This document shows, in pieces, positions 44,261-52,175 of a stretch of 64,000 bases of DNA. The translations under genes and the position numbers were made by a program. The DNA comes from Streptomyces sp. NBC_00448 (lineage in GTDB: Bacteria > Actinomycetota > Actinomycetes > Streptomycetales > Streptomycetaceae). The notes beneath the pieces are model-generated. The model did no database searches. It saw nothing but the letters and a program-made list of their open reading frames with translations, and had not been told where the DNA came from. Each line of letters begins with the position of its first letter. Within the stretch, counting starts at the first letter, position 1. The stretch is taken from positions 2,545,001 through 2,609,000 of the forward strand of contig NZ_CP107913.1 of the NCBI RefSeq assembly GCF_036014115.1, written 5' to 3'.

Positions 44261-45307
44261 TCAAGGACGAGTGATCGCGGTGATCGGCATCATCGTGACC
44301 GGGTCGTAGCGCACCCGGGCGCCCGGGTAGGGGGCGTGGATGACCTGGCCCCCGCCGACATACATCGCGACGTGGCTGGCGTCGGAACGGTAGATCACGA
44401 GGTCACCCGGGCGGGCCTGGTCCAGCGAGACATGCCGCCCCGCGTTCATCTGCTCCTGCGAGGTCCGCGGCAGCGCCACCCCGGCCTGCGCGTACGCGTA
44501 CTGCATCAGCCCTGAGCAGTCGAAGGAGTTCGGCCCGGTGGCGCCCCACACGTAGGGAGTCCCGAGCATCCGGCGGGCCGCGGCGACGGCGACCGCGGCG
44601 CGCCCGGAGGACGCGGGCAGGTCCAGCAGGGGCGGCAGCACCTGGTCGCGGGAGGCGCGGTCACCGCCCCCGCGGAATGCGGCCTGCTGGGCCGCGGGCA
44701 TCGCGTGCAGCAGGGTCTGGGCCGTGGCCAGCGCCCGCTGCACCTCCTCCTTGCGCTGCTGGAGCTGCTGCGAGGTGCTCCGCAACTCCGCGAGCTTGCC
44801 GGTCGCCTGGTCCCCCTCCTGCCGCAACGTCCGCTCGGCCTCCTGGAGTTCGCCGAGCCGGGCGGCCTGCCGGGCACCGAGCCGGTCCAGCGCGGTCGCC
44901 TGGTCGAGGTACTGGGACGGCCGGTCGGAGAGCAGCAGCGCCAGCGTCGGGTCCACCGCGCCCTCGCGGTACTGCGAGGCCGCGACCGCGCCGAGGTCGT
45001 CCCGCAGCGCGTTGACCCGCTGCTGGCCGCGCGCGGCCCGGTCCTGGAGGTCGGCGACCTCGCCGCGCAGCCGCTTCGCGGTCTCCTGCGCGGCGTCGTA
45101 CTTCTGGGTGGCCTGCTCGGCCTGCTGGTAGAGCTGGTCCAGCCGGGTCGCGGCGTCCGGGGCGGTGCCGCCGGCAGGGTCGGCCGCCGCGAACTGGGCG
45201 GCACCGCCGGACAGCGCGGCGGTCGCCGCTGCCGCCGCCGACAGCACGGTGACCCTGGTGGTACGGGAAGCAAGTCCCGGCTGCGGAGTGCGTCGATGGG
45301 AAGCCAC
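44261..45307 (-). CDS. NlpC/P60 peptidoglycan hydrolase with coiled coil (RipA/RpfB-partner type)
   Basis: The 348-residue exported protein (GTG 45307) has an N-terminal signal sequence (SRTTRVTVLSAAAAATAALS), a long coiled coil (LDQLYQQAEQATQKYDAAQE to about residue 210) and a C-terminal C40 peptidase. The catalytic Cys is in NSFDCSGLMQYAYAQAG, with His in ASHVAMYVGGGQVIHAPYPG. Such enzymes cleave D-Glu-mDAP bonds in stem peptides. It is the paralogue of the next gene, in tandem. Confidence 0.94.
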   Translation of the reverse strand: MASHRRTPQPGLASRTTRVTVLSAAAAATAALSGGAAQFAAADPAGGTAPDAATRLDQLYQQAEQATQKYDAAQETAKRLRGEVADLQDRAARGQQRVNALRDDLGAVAASQYREGAVDPTLALLLSDRPSQYLDQATALDRLGARQAARLGELQEAERTLRQEGDQATGKLAELRSTSQQLQQRKEEVQRALATAQTLLHAMPAAQQAAFRGGGDRASRDQVLPPLLDLPASSGRAAVAVAAARRMLGTPYVWGATGPNSFDCSGLMQYAYAQAGVALPRTSQEQMNAGRHVSLDQARPGDLVIYRSDASHVAMYVGGGQVIHAPYPGARVRYDPVTMMPITAITRP

Positions 45308-45510
45308 GAACGCTGACAGTAATCGCGCTGTGGCGCACGGTTCAAAGATCCGCGGCCACCCCGATCCGGACCGCGACCGTGAACCGCAGGTCACGCGCCC
45401 GCCGTCGGGCCTCTCGGCAAGGTGTTCATCACCCGTCCGCCGTACGGGAGTCGGGCGCGTCACCGTCGACACCGACTGTCATACGAACGAACGCGTACGC
45501 ACGAACGCGC

Positions 45511-45544
45511 CGGGCGGCCGCCCCCTCAACGGAGCGGCCGCCCG
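45511..45544 (-). terminator. Hairpin after the upstream NlpC/P60 gene
   Basis: CGGGCGGCCGC and GCGGCCGCCCG pair perfectly around a 12-base loop, about 40 bp beyond the stop of the minus-strand gene at 45587. It separates the two tandem hydrolase genes and is the likely terminator of the upstream one. Confidence 0.7.
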
Positions 45545-45586
45545 GGCCATGTCATCAGCCGGGGCACTCCGCCCCGCGCGGGTGCG

Positions 45587-46621
45587 TCAGATCCGCACGC
45601 CGAACTCGAACGGCATGTCGCTCATCGCCTCGTACCGCACCACGGCGCCCGGCTTCGGGGCGTGCAGCACCTGGCCGCCGCCCGCGTAGAACCCGACGTG
45701 GTGGAAGTCGCCGTAGAAGATGACCAGGTCGCCGACTTCGAGCTGCGAGGCGTTGTAGATGCGGGTGCCGGCGTTCGCCTGCTCCTGCGAGGTCCTGGGT
45801 ATGGTCACGCCGGCCTGGGCGTAGGCCCACGAGGTCAGGCCCGAGCAGTCGAACTGGCTGGGGCCGGAGGCGCCGTAGTAGTACGGGTCGCCGATCTTCG
45901 AGACGGCGGCGTCGAACGCATTCTTGGCGCGAGCGCTGGCGGCCTTGGTGTTGCCGAGGTCCACCCGGGAGCTGGCCCGGTTGGCCGCCGCCGCGTCGTC
46001 CTGCGCCATCTGCGCGCGCTGCGCGGCGGTCAGGCCGTTGAGCACCGACTGCGCCTTGGCGAGCTTGGCCTGCGCGTCCTTCTTGTTCTTGGCCAGGTCG
46101 GTGCGGGTGCTCTGCACCTCCGCGAGCTTCGCGGCCGCCTCCGCCCGCTCCTGGTCCAGCGTCTGCTTCGCGTTCTCCAGCTGCGTGAGCGCACCGGCCT
46201 GGAGCGAGGTGATCTGGTCGAGCGAACTCGCCTGGTCCAGATAGTCGTCCGGGTTGGAGGAGAGGAAGAGCTGGAGCGAGGGGTCGATGCCACCGCTGCG
46301 GTACTGCGAGGCCGCGATCGCGCCGATGTTGTCCCGCAGCTTGTTCAGGTGCTCCTGCTGGCGGGCGACCTGGTCCTGGAGGTTCGACGCGTCCTTCTGC
46401 AACGACTTGAGCTTCTCGTTGGCCGCGTCGTACTTCTGGGTGGCCTGCTCGGCCTGGTCGTAGAGCGCGTCGACCTTGGTCTTGGCGTCCTTGACGGACT
46501 CCTTGGCCGGGGCGGCGGCGTTGGCAGCCTGCGAGGACAGCGCGACCGCTGCCGCCGCGGTGGCGGTCAGCACGGTGACGCGCACGCGGCTTGTCGGCTT
46601 GGGACGACGGTGGGACGCCAC
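45587..46621 (-). CDS. NlpC/P60 peptidoglycan hydrolase with coiled coil, paralogue
   Basis: The 344-residue exported protein starts at GTG 46621 (VASHRRPKPTSRVRVTVLTA) and has a cleavable signal ending near AANAAAPA. A coiled coil runs to about residue 205, followed by a C40 domain with Cys in SQFDCSGLTSWAYAQAG and His in FHHVGFYAGGGQVLHAPKPG. Sequence and layout match its downstream paralogue, indicating tandem duplication. A long leader of more than 150 bp with possible structured RNA precedes it. Confidence 0.94.
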   Translation of the reverse strand: MASHRRPKPTSRVRVTVLTATAAAAVALSSQAANAAAPAKESVKDAKTKVDALYDQAEQATQKYDAANEKLKSLQKDASNLQDQVARQQEHLNKLRDNIGAIAASQYRSGGIDPSLQLFLSSNPDDYLDQASSLDQITSLQAGALTQLENAKQTLDQERAEAAAKLAEVQSTRTDLAKNKKDAQAKLAKAQSVLNGLTAAQRAQMAQDDAAAANRASSRVDLGNTKAASARAKNAFDAAVSKIGDPYYYGASGPSQFDCSGLTSWAYAQAGVTIPRTSQEQANAGTRIYNASQLEVGDLVIFYGDFHHVGFYAGGGQVLHAPKPGAVVRYEAMSDMPFEFGVRI

Positions 46622-46790
46622 GAAGGCGGTCTCCTTCTTCCTTCAGCCGCCTACCGGTTCACTGGCGGGCGGCCTCCGAGCGCCACCCGGGTTGGATGAT
46701 CGACTGCGCGGAGGTACGAGCCCAGACCCTAGTGACCGAACTGTGATCGGTTCAAATCCTTGCAGGCAAAATCTCGACCGCTTCGCATAT
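46622..46790 (-). promoter_or_regulatory. Long structured leader of NlpC/P60 gene, possible c-di-AMP (ydaO-type) element
   Basis: On the minus strand the last ~60 bases before the gene read CGCCAGTGAACCGGTAGGCG followed by GGAAGAAGGAGA. This resembles the 3' end of actinobacterial ydaO riboswitches (CGTCAGCTAACCCGGTAGGCG then GAAGGAG), which often control cell-wall hydrolase genes. The 5' half of the motif (GGGGGA ... GGGTGAATC) is not clearly present. I regard it as a candidate only. Confidence 0.3.
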
Positions 46791-46913
46791 TCTTTACGCG
46801 CCCTGTACCCGGGGTGAGGGCAGGAGGACACTGCGTTGGCGGTCGTGCGCTCGTGAACGCAAGCCGCCGTCGAACGGCCGGAAAAAGCCGGTGAGTTCAC
46901 GCCACCACCACAG

Positions 46914-46939
46914 AGCGCGCGGGAAACCTCCCGCGCGCT
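46914..46939 (-). terminator. Hairpin terminator after the NYN-domain gene
   Basis: AGCGCGCGGGA and TCCCGCGCGCT form an 11-bp perfect stem with loop AACC, about 39 bp beyond the stop of the minus-strand gene at 46978. Confidence 0.75.
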
Positions 46940-46977
46940 TCGCACCGTCCGTACGCCTGTCGGGCGCTATGCCCGTT

Positions 46978-48558
46978 TCACACCCGGGCGAGCCGTTTGA
47001 GCAGCAGCACCGAGGCGACCGGGCGGGCCCCGGCCTTCGCCACGCCGTCGGCGACCTCGCGGTCCGCGGAGACCACCACGATCTGCCGCCCCGGCGGCTC
47101 CGCGCGCACCAGCCGCCGGATCAACTCGTCCGCGGTCTCACCGGCCTTGGAGAACAGCACCCGCACCCCGCGCGGCGGCGCGAGCAGCACCGGCATGTCC
47201 AGGTCGGCGCCGTCGAAGACGCAGGTCACCTCCGCGCCGCTCTGCGCGGCCAGCGCCGCCAGCCCGCCCAGCAGCCGCAGCCGCTGCTTCTCCAACGGCA
47301 GCGCGGGATAACCGGTCTTGGTGACGTTGTAGCCGTCGACCACCAGGTGCGCCTGCGGCAGTGCGAGGAGTTGGTCCAGCAGCGCCGGGTCGGTCGCGGA
47401 CAGCGCCCGGGTGGCGATGTCCCGCGCGCTGAACGCCCCGGGCGCGACCGCGTCCACGGTGTCCGCGGGCCGTACCCCGAGCGTGTCGCGCGGGGGCAGC
47501 GCCAGCTCGCGGCGCAGCCCGGCCGCCGCGTCGAGCACCGTGTCCAGCAGCAGCCGCAGCCGGACCTCCTCCACGCTGCGGCCCTCGCGCACCGCGCGCC
47601 GGCCGGCCTCCACCACCGCCTCGGCCTCGGCCAGCCGGGTCCGCAGCCGGCGCGCCTCGCTCTCGGCCGCGGCACGCTCGCGCGCGGCGGCCGCCCGGGC
47701 CTCGTCCAGCTCGGCCTGGAGTTTGCGCTGCGCGGCCTCGGCGCGCTTCACGTCGCTGTGCGCGGCCCGCAGTTTGCGGTGCAGCGCGTCGCCGTCCTTG
47801 CGTACGGCGTCGAGTTCGCCGCGGGCGCGGGCCGCGTCGGCGCGGGCCTGGGCCTGGAGCGCGACCACCTCCTCGCGCAGCCGGGCGAGTTCGCGGACCG
47901 TCTCCTCGTCGACCCGCTCGGCGTCGGCCCGCTGGGCCTCCTCGCCCGCGGTCGCCACGAGCTTGGCCCACCCCTCCGGCCGCAGCAGATACGCGGCCGC
48001 GGCCACGTCCAGCGGGTCGGCGGCCGGCGGCGGGGTGCCGGAGTCCAGCGCCCCGGTCAGCTCCGGCTGCGCCTCCCGCAGCCGCCCGGCGACCTTCAGC
48101 CGGAAGCCGGGGTCCGACTCCAGCGCGGCGGCCAGCGCGGTCGCCGCGTACTTCACCCGGCGGGACGGCGTGAAACGGGCATACGGCCGCAGCGACACCG
48201 GCAGTTCGGGGAAGGTGAACCCGCCGAAGGCGTCGGCGGCGATGGCGACCACCCGGTGGCGTACGCCTTCGGGCAGCGGCCGGTCGAGCGCGGACTCGAC
48301 CGCGCCGTCCTGCTCGGCGCCGCGCGCGTCGTCAGCCGCCGCGTCCCCGCCCGCCTCGTCCTCACCCGCCGCGTCCGCGTGCTCCACGTCCGTGTGCTCC
48401 GCGGCATGCTCGGCGGAAGGCTCGGCCGGGCCGGTACGGTCGGCGGGCGCGCTGCTGTCCGCGGGCACGGCGCGCTCCACCGGCTCGGCGTCCCGCGCCG
48501 CTCCGGCGCCCGGCCCGCTCTCCTCGTCGGGCAGCGGTAGGCCGCCGTTACCATCCAC
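46978..48558 (-). CDS. NYN-domain (YacP-like) RNA-binding protein with coiled coil
   Basis: The 526-residue protein has an acidic Ala/Glu/Asp-rich N-terminal ~90 residues. An unassigned domain follows (RHRVVAIAADAFGGFTFPEL), then a long coiled coil (about 205-315) and a C-terminal NYN nuclease fold with HLVVDGYNVTKTGYP and AEVTCVFDGADLDMP, then SADREVADGVA. The acidic residues needed for a PIN/NYN metal site are present. It probably acts on structured RNA. The start is the GTG at 48558 (encoding MDGNGG). No ribonuclease partner is adjacent. Confidence 0.85.
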   Translation of the reverse strand: MDGNGGLPLPDEESGPGAGAARDAEPVERAVPADSSAPADRTGPAEPSAEHAAEHTDVEHADAAGEDEAGGDAAADDARGAEQDGAVESALDRPLPEGVRHRVVAIAADAFGGFTFPELPVSLRPYARFTPSRRVKYAATALAAALESDPGFRLKVAGRLREAQPELTGALDSGTPPPAADPLDVAAAAYLLRPEGWAKLVATAGEEAQRADAERVDEETVRELARLREEVVALQAQARADAARARGELDAVRKDGDALHRKLRAAHSDVKRAEAAQRKLQAELDEARAAAARERAAAESEARRLRTRLAEAEAVVEAGRRAVREGRSVEEVRLRLLLDTVLDAAAGLRRELALPPRDTLGVRPADTVDAVAPGAFSARDIATRALSATDPALLDQLLALPQAHLVVDGYNVTKTGYPALPLEKQRLRLLGGLAALAAQSGAEVTCVFDGADLDMPVLLAPPRGVRVLFSKAGETADELIRRLVRAEPPGRQIVVVSADREVADGVAKAGARPVASVLLLKRLARV

Positions 48559-48651
48559 CAGTCACTCCCTGTCGGGTTCCTCGGCGCCCTCCCGGCCCCC
48601 TTCGATCCCTCCGGCCGCCGCCTGCTGCTTCCATTGTCCCCGTAACAGAGC

Positions 48652-48912
48652 TCAACCCGTCGCGGAACCGTCCGTCACGTCCTTGCCAGGGCGGTCCACC
48701 AGTTCGACCTGGTCCACCGCGTTGCACCAGCGGCAGCGCACGGACTCCACGGTCTCGCTGAGCACCTCGGTCTCCTCGGTGCGCGGCTCACCGCCCAGAT
48801 CGAGGTGGACGTACTCGACCACGCGGGTCGAGCGGGTGACGTCGAACCTGGTCAGATTGCCGCACAGCGTGCAGCGCCACCGGGTGGTCGCGGTCGGCAG
48901 GGGAACCGTCAT
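48652..48912 (-). CDS. Small zinc-ribbon-like protein
   Basis: The 86-residue protein has two CxxC pairs, RCTLCGN near the start and VRCRWCNA near residue 62, that would bind one zinc. Between them is a short beta-rich stretch (TRFDVTRSTRVVEYVHLDLG). The start ATG 48912 (MTVPLPTATTRW) is preferred over a frame extending to 48966. It lies 93 bp upstream of the NYN gene in the same direction. Function unknown; possibly nucleic-acid or protein binding. Confidence 0.8.
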   Translation of the reverse strand: MTVPLPTATTRWRCTLCGNLTRFDVTRSTRVVEYVHLDLGGEPRTEETEVLSETVESVRCRWCNAVDQVELVDRPGKDVTDGSATG

Positions 48913-49079
48913 CGGCTCCGCACCTCTTCTCGTCTCGGTGCGTCTACTAGGCGGACTATGGCTCACCCATACCCAACGTGAGGGGCGTGTGTGCCCCGGT
49001 CACCCTACGGCCTCGGAGGTCCGGCGCGCTGCGGCGAGGCGGTCCTTGCCGGTTGGTCCCGTTCCGTCATGATCAGTGC

Positions 49080-49859
49080 ATGGTCATCCCGGTGTACGAC
49101 AAGAACCCGGTCCGCCGCCCGCCGGTCGTGACCTACGCCCTCATCGGCATCTGCACCGTGGTGTTCCTGCTCAGCCCGCTCTCCGGCTTCGTCCGGCTGC
49201 ACGGCAGCGGGCACGCGCTCCAGTGCGCGCAGACGGTCTACTTCGACCGCTGGGGCGTCATCCCCAGCGAGCTGTTCCACGGGCGGCTCCCGGTCGGCGA
49301 GCTCGACCTGCCGGCCGGCTGCAAGACCCCGGGCACGTTCCCCAAGGTGCCGTTCCTGTCCGTGCTCACCTCGATGTTCGTGCACGGCGGCTGGCTGCAC
49401 CTGATCGGCAACATGCTCTTCCTCTACGTCTTCGGCGACAACGTCGAGAACCGCATGGGCCGGGTCCGCTTCGCCCTCTTCTACCTCGCGGCCGGCTACC
49501 TCGCCACGTACGGCTTCGCCTTCGCCAACACCGACGACACGCAGAGCCTGGTCGGCGCCTCCGGGGCGATCTCGGGTGCCCTCGGCGCCTACCTCTACCT
49601 CTATCCCAAGGCCCGCGTCACCAGCCTCTTCCCTTTCCTCTTCTTCGTGCCGCTGCGGTTCCCGGCCTGGGTCGTGCTCGGCTTCTGGTTCGTCCTGCAG
49701 TGGCTCGCCGCCCAGACCGCGCAGGGCGGCCCCGGCGTCGCCTACCTCGCCCACGTGGTCGGCTTCGCCTTCGGGTTCCTGTGGGCATGGGTCTGCTACC
49801 GGCCACGGCGTAAGGTGAGCGTCGTCATCGGACCCACCCAAGGAGACGTCCAGCCGTGA
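49080..49859 (+). CDS. Rhomboid family intramembrane serine protease
   Basis: The 259-residue membrane protein (ATG 49080, MVIPVYDKNPVRRPP) has about six helices. It shows the rhomboid blocks VHGGWLHLIGNMLFLYVFGDNVE, catalytic Ser in GASGAISGALG and catalytic His in YLAHVVGFAFGF. A ~55-residue outside loop between helices 1 and 2 contains two Cys residues. It cleaves membrane-anchored substrates within the bilayer; targets unknown. The stop overlaps the next start (GTGA). Confidence 0.93.
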   Translation: MVIPVYDKNPVRRPPVVTYALIGICTVVFLLSPLSGFVRLHGSGHALQCAQTVYFDRWGVIPSELFHGRLPVGELDLPAGCKTPGTFPKVPFLSVLTSMFVHGGWLHLIGNMLFLYVFGDNVENRMGRVRFALFYLAAGYLATYGFAFANTDDTQSLVGASGAISGALGAYLYLYPKARVTSLFPFLFFVPLRFPAWVVLGFWFVLQWLAAQTAQGGPGVAYLAHVVGFAFGFLWAWVCYRPRRKVSVVIGPTQGDVQP

Positions 49860-50137
49860 TCACCGCGATCGTGCTCATCAAGACCTCAGTGGACCAGATC
49901 CCCGAGATCGCCGAGTCGATCGCCGCGTTGGACCACGTCAGCGAGGTGTACTCCGTGACCGGGACGTACGACCTGGTCGCACTCGTACGAGTGGCTCGCC
50001 ACGATGACCTCGCGGACATCATCCCCGGGCAGATCTCCAAGATCCCGGGGGTGGAAGTGACCGACACCCACGTCGCGTTCCGCACGTATTCCCAGCACGA
50101 TCTGGAGGCCGCGTTCTCCATCGGGCTGGACTCCTGA
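49856..50137 (+). CDS. Stand-alone Lrp/AsnC ligand-binding (RAM) domain protein
   Basis: The 93-residue protein is a complete AsnC effector domain without a DNA-binding part: ITAIVLIKTSVDQIPEIAES, VTGTYDLVALVRVARHDDLA and VEVTDTHVAFRTYSQHDLEA. Such proteins oligomerise and bind amino acids. The GTG at 49856 overlaps the rhomboid stop, so both are coupled, a recurrent actinobacterial arrangement. It may sense an amino acid and modulate a partner regulator. Confidence 0.92.
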   Translation: MITAIVLIKTSVDQIPEIAESIAALDHVSEVYSVTGTYDLVALVRVARHDDLADIIPGQISKIPGVEVTDTHVAFRTYSQHDLEAAFSIGLDS

Positions 50138-50185
50138 GGAACCGCAGGCCCTGCCCCCGACGGTCCGCTCCGGACCATCCGGTCC

Positions 50186-50277
50186 GCCCGGGCTGGTCGC
50201 GCAGTTCCCCGCGCCCCCGTGGGGGCACCCTCCTTCCGCGGGAGGAGCCGCACACACCCAGGGGCGCTGGGGGAACT
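50186..50277. repeat. Dispersed repeat unit pair
   Basis: GGGCTGGTCGCGCAGTTCCC with GCGCCCCCGTGGGGG (50188-50225) is followed by the facing half CCCAGGGGCGCTGGGGG (about 50257-50273). The two halves belong to the window-wide family and lie between convergent genes. Confidence 0.65.
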
Positions 50278-50305
50278 CACGGTGACGGGGAAGCGGGCGG
50301 TCCCG

Positions 50306-51739
50306 TTACCGTACGGGCACGCACCGCCCGGCCTCGGTGCGGTAGCGCCACGCCGCACCGTCGCGGACGAGGGTCCGCACGGCCCCGAGGAAACGCTCGA
50401 TGTGCTCCTCCGGCGTACCCGCCCCGAAGCTGACCCGCACGGCGTTGAGGGAGCGCTCGCCGGGCGCCGCGTCGGGCGCCCCGCACTCCCCCGGCTCGTC
50501 CGGCTCCGTGTCGAGCAGGGTCCGCACCAGCGGGTGCGCGCAGAACAGCCCGTCCCGCACCCCGATCCCGTACTCCGCCGAGAGCGCGGCCGCGAAGTGC
50601 GAGGAGTTCCAGCCGCGGACGACGAAGGAGAGCACGCCGACCCGGGCGGAGCCGGACCCGAACAGGGAGAGCACGCGGACCTCGGGAAGCTCGGCGAGCC
50701 CGTCCCGCAGCCGGGCGAGGAGTTCACGCTCACGGGTGACAAGGGAGTCGAAGCCGGCCTCGGTGAGCGCCTTGCACGCGGACGCGATGGCGTACGCGCC
50801 GATCACGTTCGGCGACCCGGCCTCGTGGCGGGCGGTGCCGGAGTGCCATTCGACGGACAGCCCTTCGCCGGAGCGCGCGACCTTGCGGGTGGCGCCGCCG
50901 CCCGCGAGGTACGGCTCGGCGGCCCGCAGCCAGTCGGCCCGGCCGGCGAGCACCCCGGCGCCGAAGGGCGCGTAGAGCTTGTGCCCGGAGAAGGCGACCC
51001 AGTCGACGTCCAGCGCGGTGATGTCCACCGGGTGGTGCGGGGCGAGTTGGGCGGCGTCGAGCACGATCCGCGCACCGTGCCGGTGCGCGGCGGCGGCCAG
51101 TTCCCGTACCGGCCAGATCTCGCCGGTGACGTTGGACGCGCCGGTCACGCAGACCAGCTTCGGGCCCTTGGGGGCGCCGTGCAGCGCCACGTCGAGGGAG
51201 GCGACGGCCTGCTCGGGGGTGCGCGGCGCGGGCAGGTACTCCACCCGCGCGCCGTCGGCACGCTGCCAGGGCAGCAGCGCGGCGTGGTGCTCGGTGTCGA
51301 AGACGAAGATGCGGGTGCCGGCCGGGAGCGCCGAGGCCAGCAGGTTGAGCGAGTCGGTGGTGGAGCGGGTGAAGATCAGCTCGTCGTCCGGCCGGCAGCC
51401 GAGGAACTCCGCGACGGTCTCGCGGCTCTGCTCGAACAGGTCGGTGGACAGCTGCGACAGGTAGCCGGCGCCGCGGTGCACGCTGCCGTAGTAGGGCGCG
51501 TAGGCGGCGACGTCGTCCCACACCCGCTGGAGGGCGGGGGCGCTGGCGGCGTAGTCGAGGGCGGCGTACCCCACTTCCCCGCCGGTGACGAGCGGCACCC
51601 GCACGTCACGGCCGAGCACGGGCAGCGGGGTGGTCGTACAGGCGGGGCAGTCGGTGGCGGCGGTGCCGGCGGCGGGGCGGGCGGCGGCGCTGACGCCGGT
51701 AGTGCTGGTGGGACCAGTGGTGCTGGTGGTGACGGTCAA
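50306..51739 (-). CDS. Class V PLP aminotransferase (cysteine desulfurase-like), SAM-riboswitch controlled
   Basis: The 477-residue protein shows the fold-type I blocks YAALDYAASAPALQRVWDD, FTRSTTDSLNLLAS, VTGASNVTGEIWPV, VLDAAQLAPHHP and the PLP lysine in VDWVAFSGHKLYAPFGAGVL. It resembles the isopenicillin-N-epimerase/cysteine-desulfurase branch, with a long C-terminus ending VRDGAAWRYRTEAGR. The start is a TTG at 51739 because GGGAG lies six bases upstream; the GTG at 51775 has no such site. The leader contains a SAM riboswitch and a six-codon ORF, so its substrate is probably a sulfur amino acid or product. Exact reaction unknown. Confidence 0.88.
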   Translation of the reverse strand: MTVTTSTTGPTSTTGVSAAARPAAGTAATDCPACTTTPLPVLGRDVRVPLVTGGEVGYAALDYAASAPALQRVWDDVAAYAPYYGSVHRGAGYLSQLSTDLFEQSRETVAEFLGCRPDDELIFTRSTTDSLNLLASALPAGTRIFVFDTEHHAALLPWQRADGARVEYLPAPRTPEQAVASLDVALHGAPKGPKLVCVTGASNVTGEIWPVRELAAAAHRHGARIVLDAAQLAPHHPVDITALDVDWVAFSGHKLYAPFGAGVLAGRADWLRAAEPYLAGGGATRKVARSGEGLSVEWHSGTARHEAGSPNVIGAYAIASACKALTEAGFDSLVTRERELLARLRDGLAELPEVRVLSLFGSGSARVGVLSFVVRGWNSSHFAAALSAEYGIGVRDGLFCAHPLVRTLLDTEPDEPGECGAPDAAPGERSLNAVRVSFGAGTPEEHIERFLGAVRTLVRDGAAWRYRTEAGRCVPVR

Positions 51740-51864
51740 GGCGAACTCCCGGCGGAAGGCAGGCGAAAGCACCACGAAGCGTGCAGCCGAAAGCGACTGC
51801 GCGGGCGGCGCGGAGCATGGTGATCGGGCGGAATTGCTGGTTGCAGAACCGGGGCCGACTGGCC

Positions 51865-51885
51865 CTAACGCATTCGCTTGCTCAT
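51865..51885 (-). CDS. Six-codon leader ORF (MSKRMR)
   Basis: ATG at 51885 is preceded by GGGGAG seven bases upstream and encodes Met-Ser-Lys-Arg-Met-Arg before TAG. It lies between the SAM riboswitch and the aminotransferase gene. The hairpin GGGCC-AGTC-GGCCC follows directly. The peptide contains two Met codons, which could make its translation methionine-sensitive, but this is inference. Confidence 0.55.
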   Translation of the reverse strand: MSKRMR

Positions 51886-51904
51886 GAAAGAACTCCCCAG
51901 TCCG

Positions 51905-52016
51905 GCTTGCTGTGAGCCTCGCTGCATCACAGCCTGGTCATCACCCGGGGCACCCCGCCTCGGACGGAGGGTTGCCGGACAGCGAGCCGGGGCCTTTGCG
52001 CTGTCACTCGTGACCT
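51905..52016 (-). ncRNA. SAM riboswitch (SAM-IV / SAM-I/IV type)
   Basis: On the minus strand the leader reads GGTCACGAGTGACAGCG, then GGCCCCGGCTCGCTGTCCGG, CAACCCTCCGTCCGAGGCG, GGGTGCCCCGGGTGATGACC. The outer GGTCA (52015-52011) pairs with TGACC (51940-51936). The GGCAACCCTCC and GGTGCCCCGGGTGA segments are the conserved SAM-binding core of the actinobacterial type. A further hairpin GCTGTGA ... TCACAGC (51909-51933) follows, consistent with the SAM-IV extension. It controls the class V aminotransferase gene. Confidence 0.93.
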
Positions 52017-52175
52017 GGAACAAGATTGTGCCATACAGCGACGCGGGCGCAAGATGCCGTCCGCTCAGTGGACGGCGCCTCACGCCCGCGCCCGCACGCT
52101 GTGTACCGATATGCCCGTTCCGCGCCCACCGGCGGTACGCGCCCGCGTACGTTCCGGTGTCCGCGCGCCACGCCG

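Noticed and set aside
51909..51933. Crp/GlxR-type operator (GCTGTGA/TCACAGC)
   Set aside because: The symmetry lies directly after the SAM aptamer and is better explained as a hairpin of the riboswitch extension.
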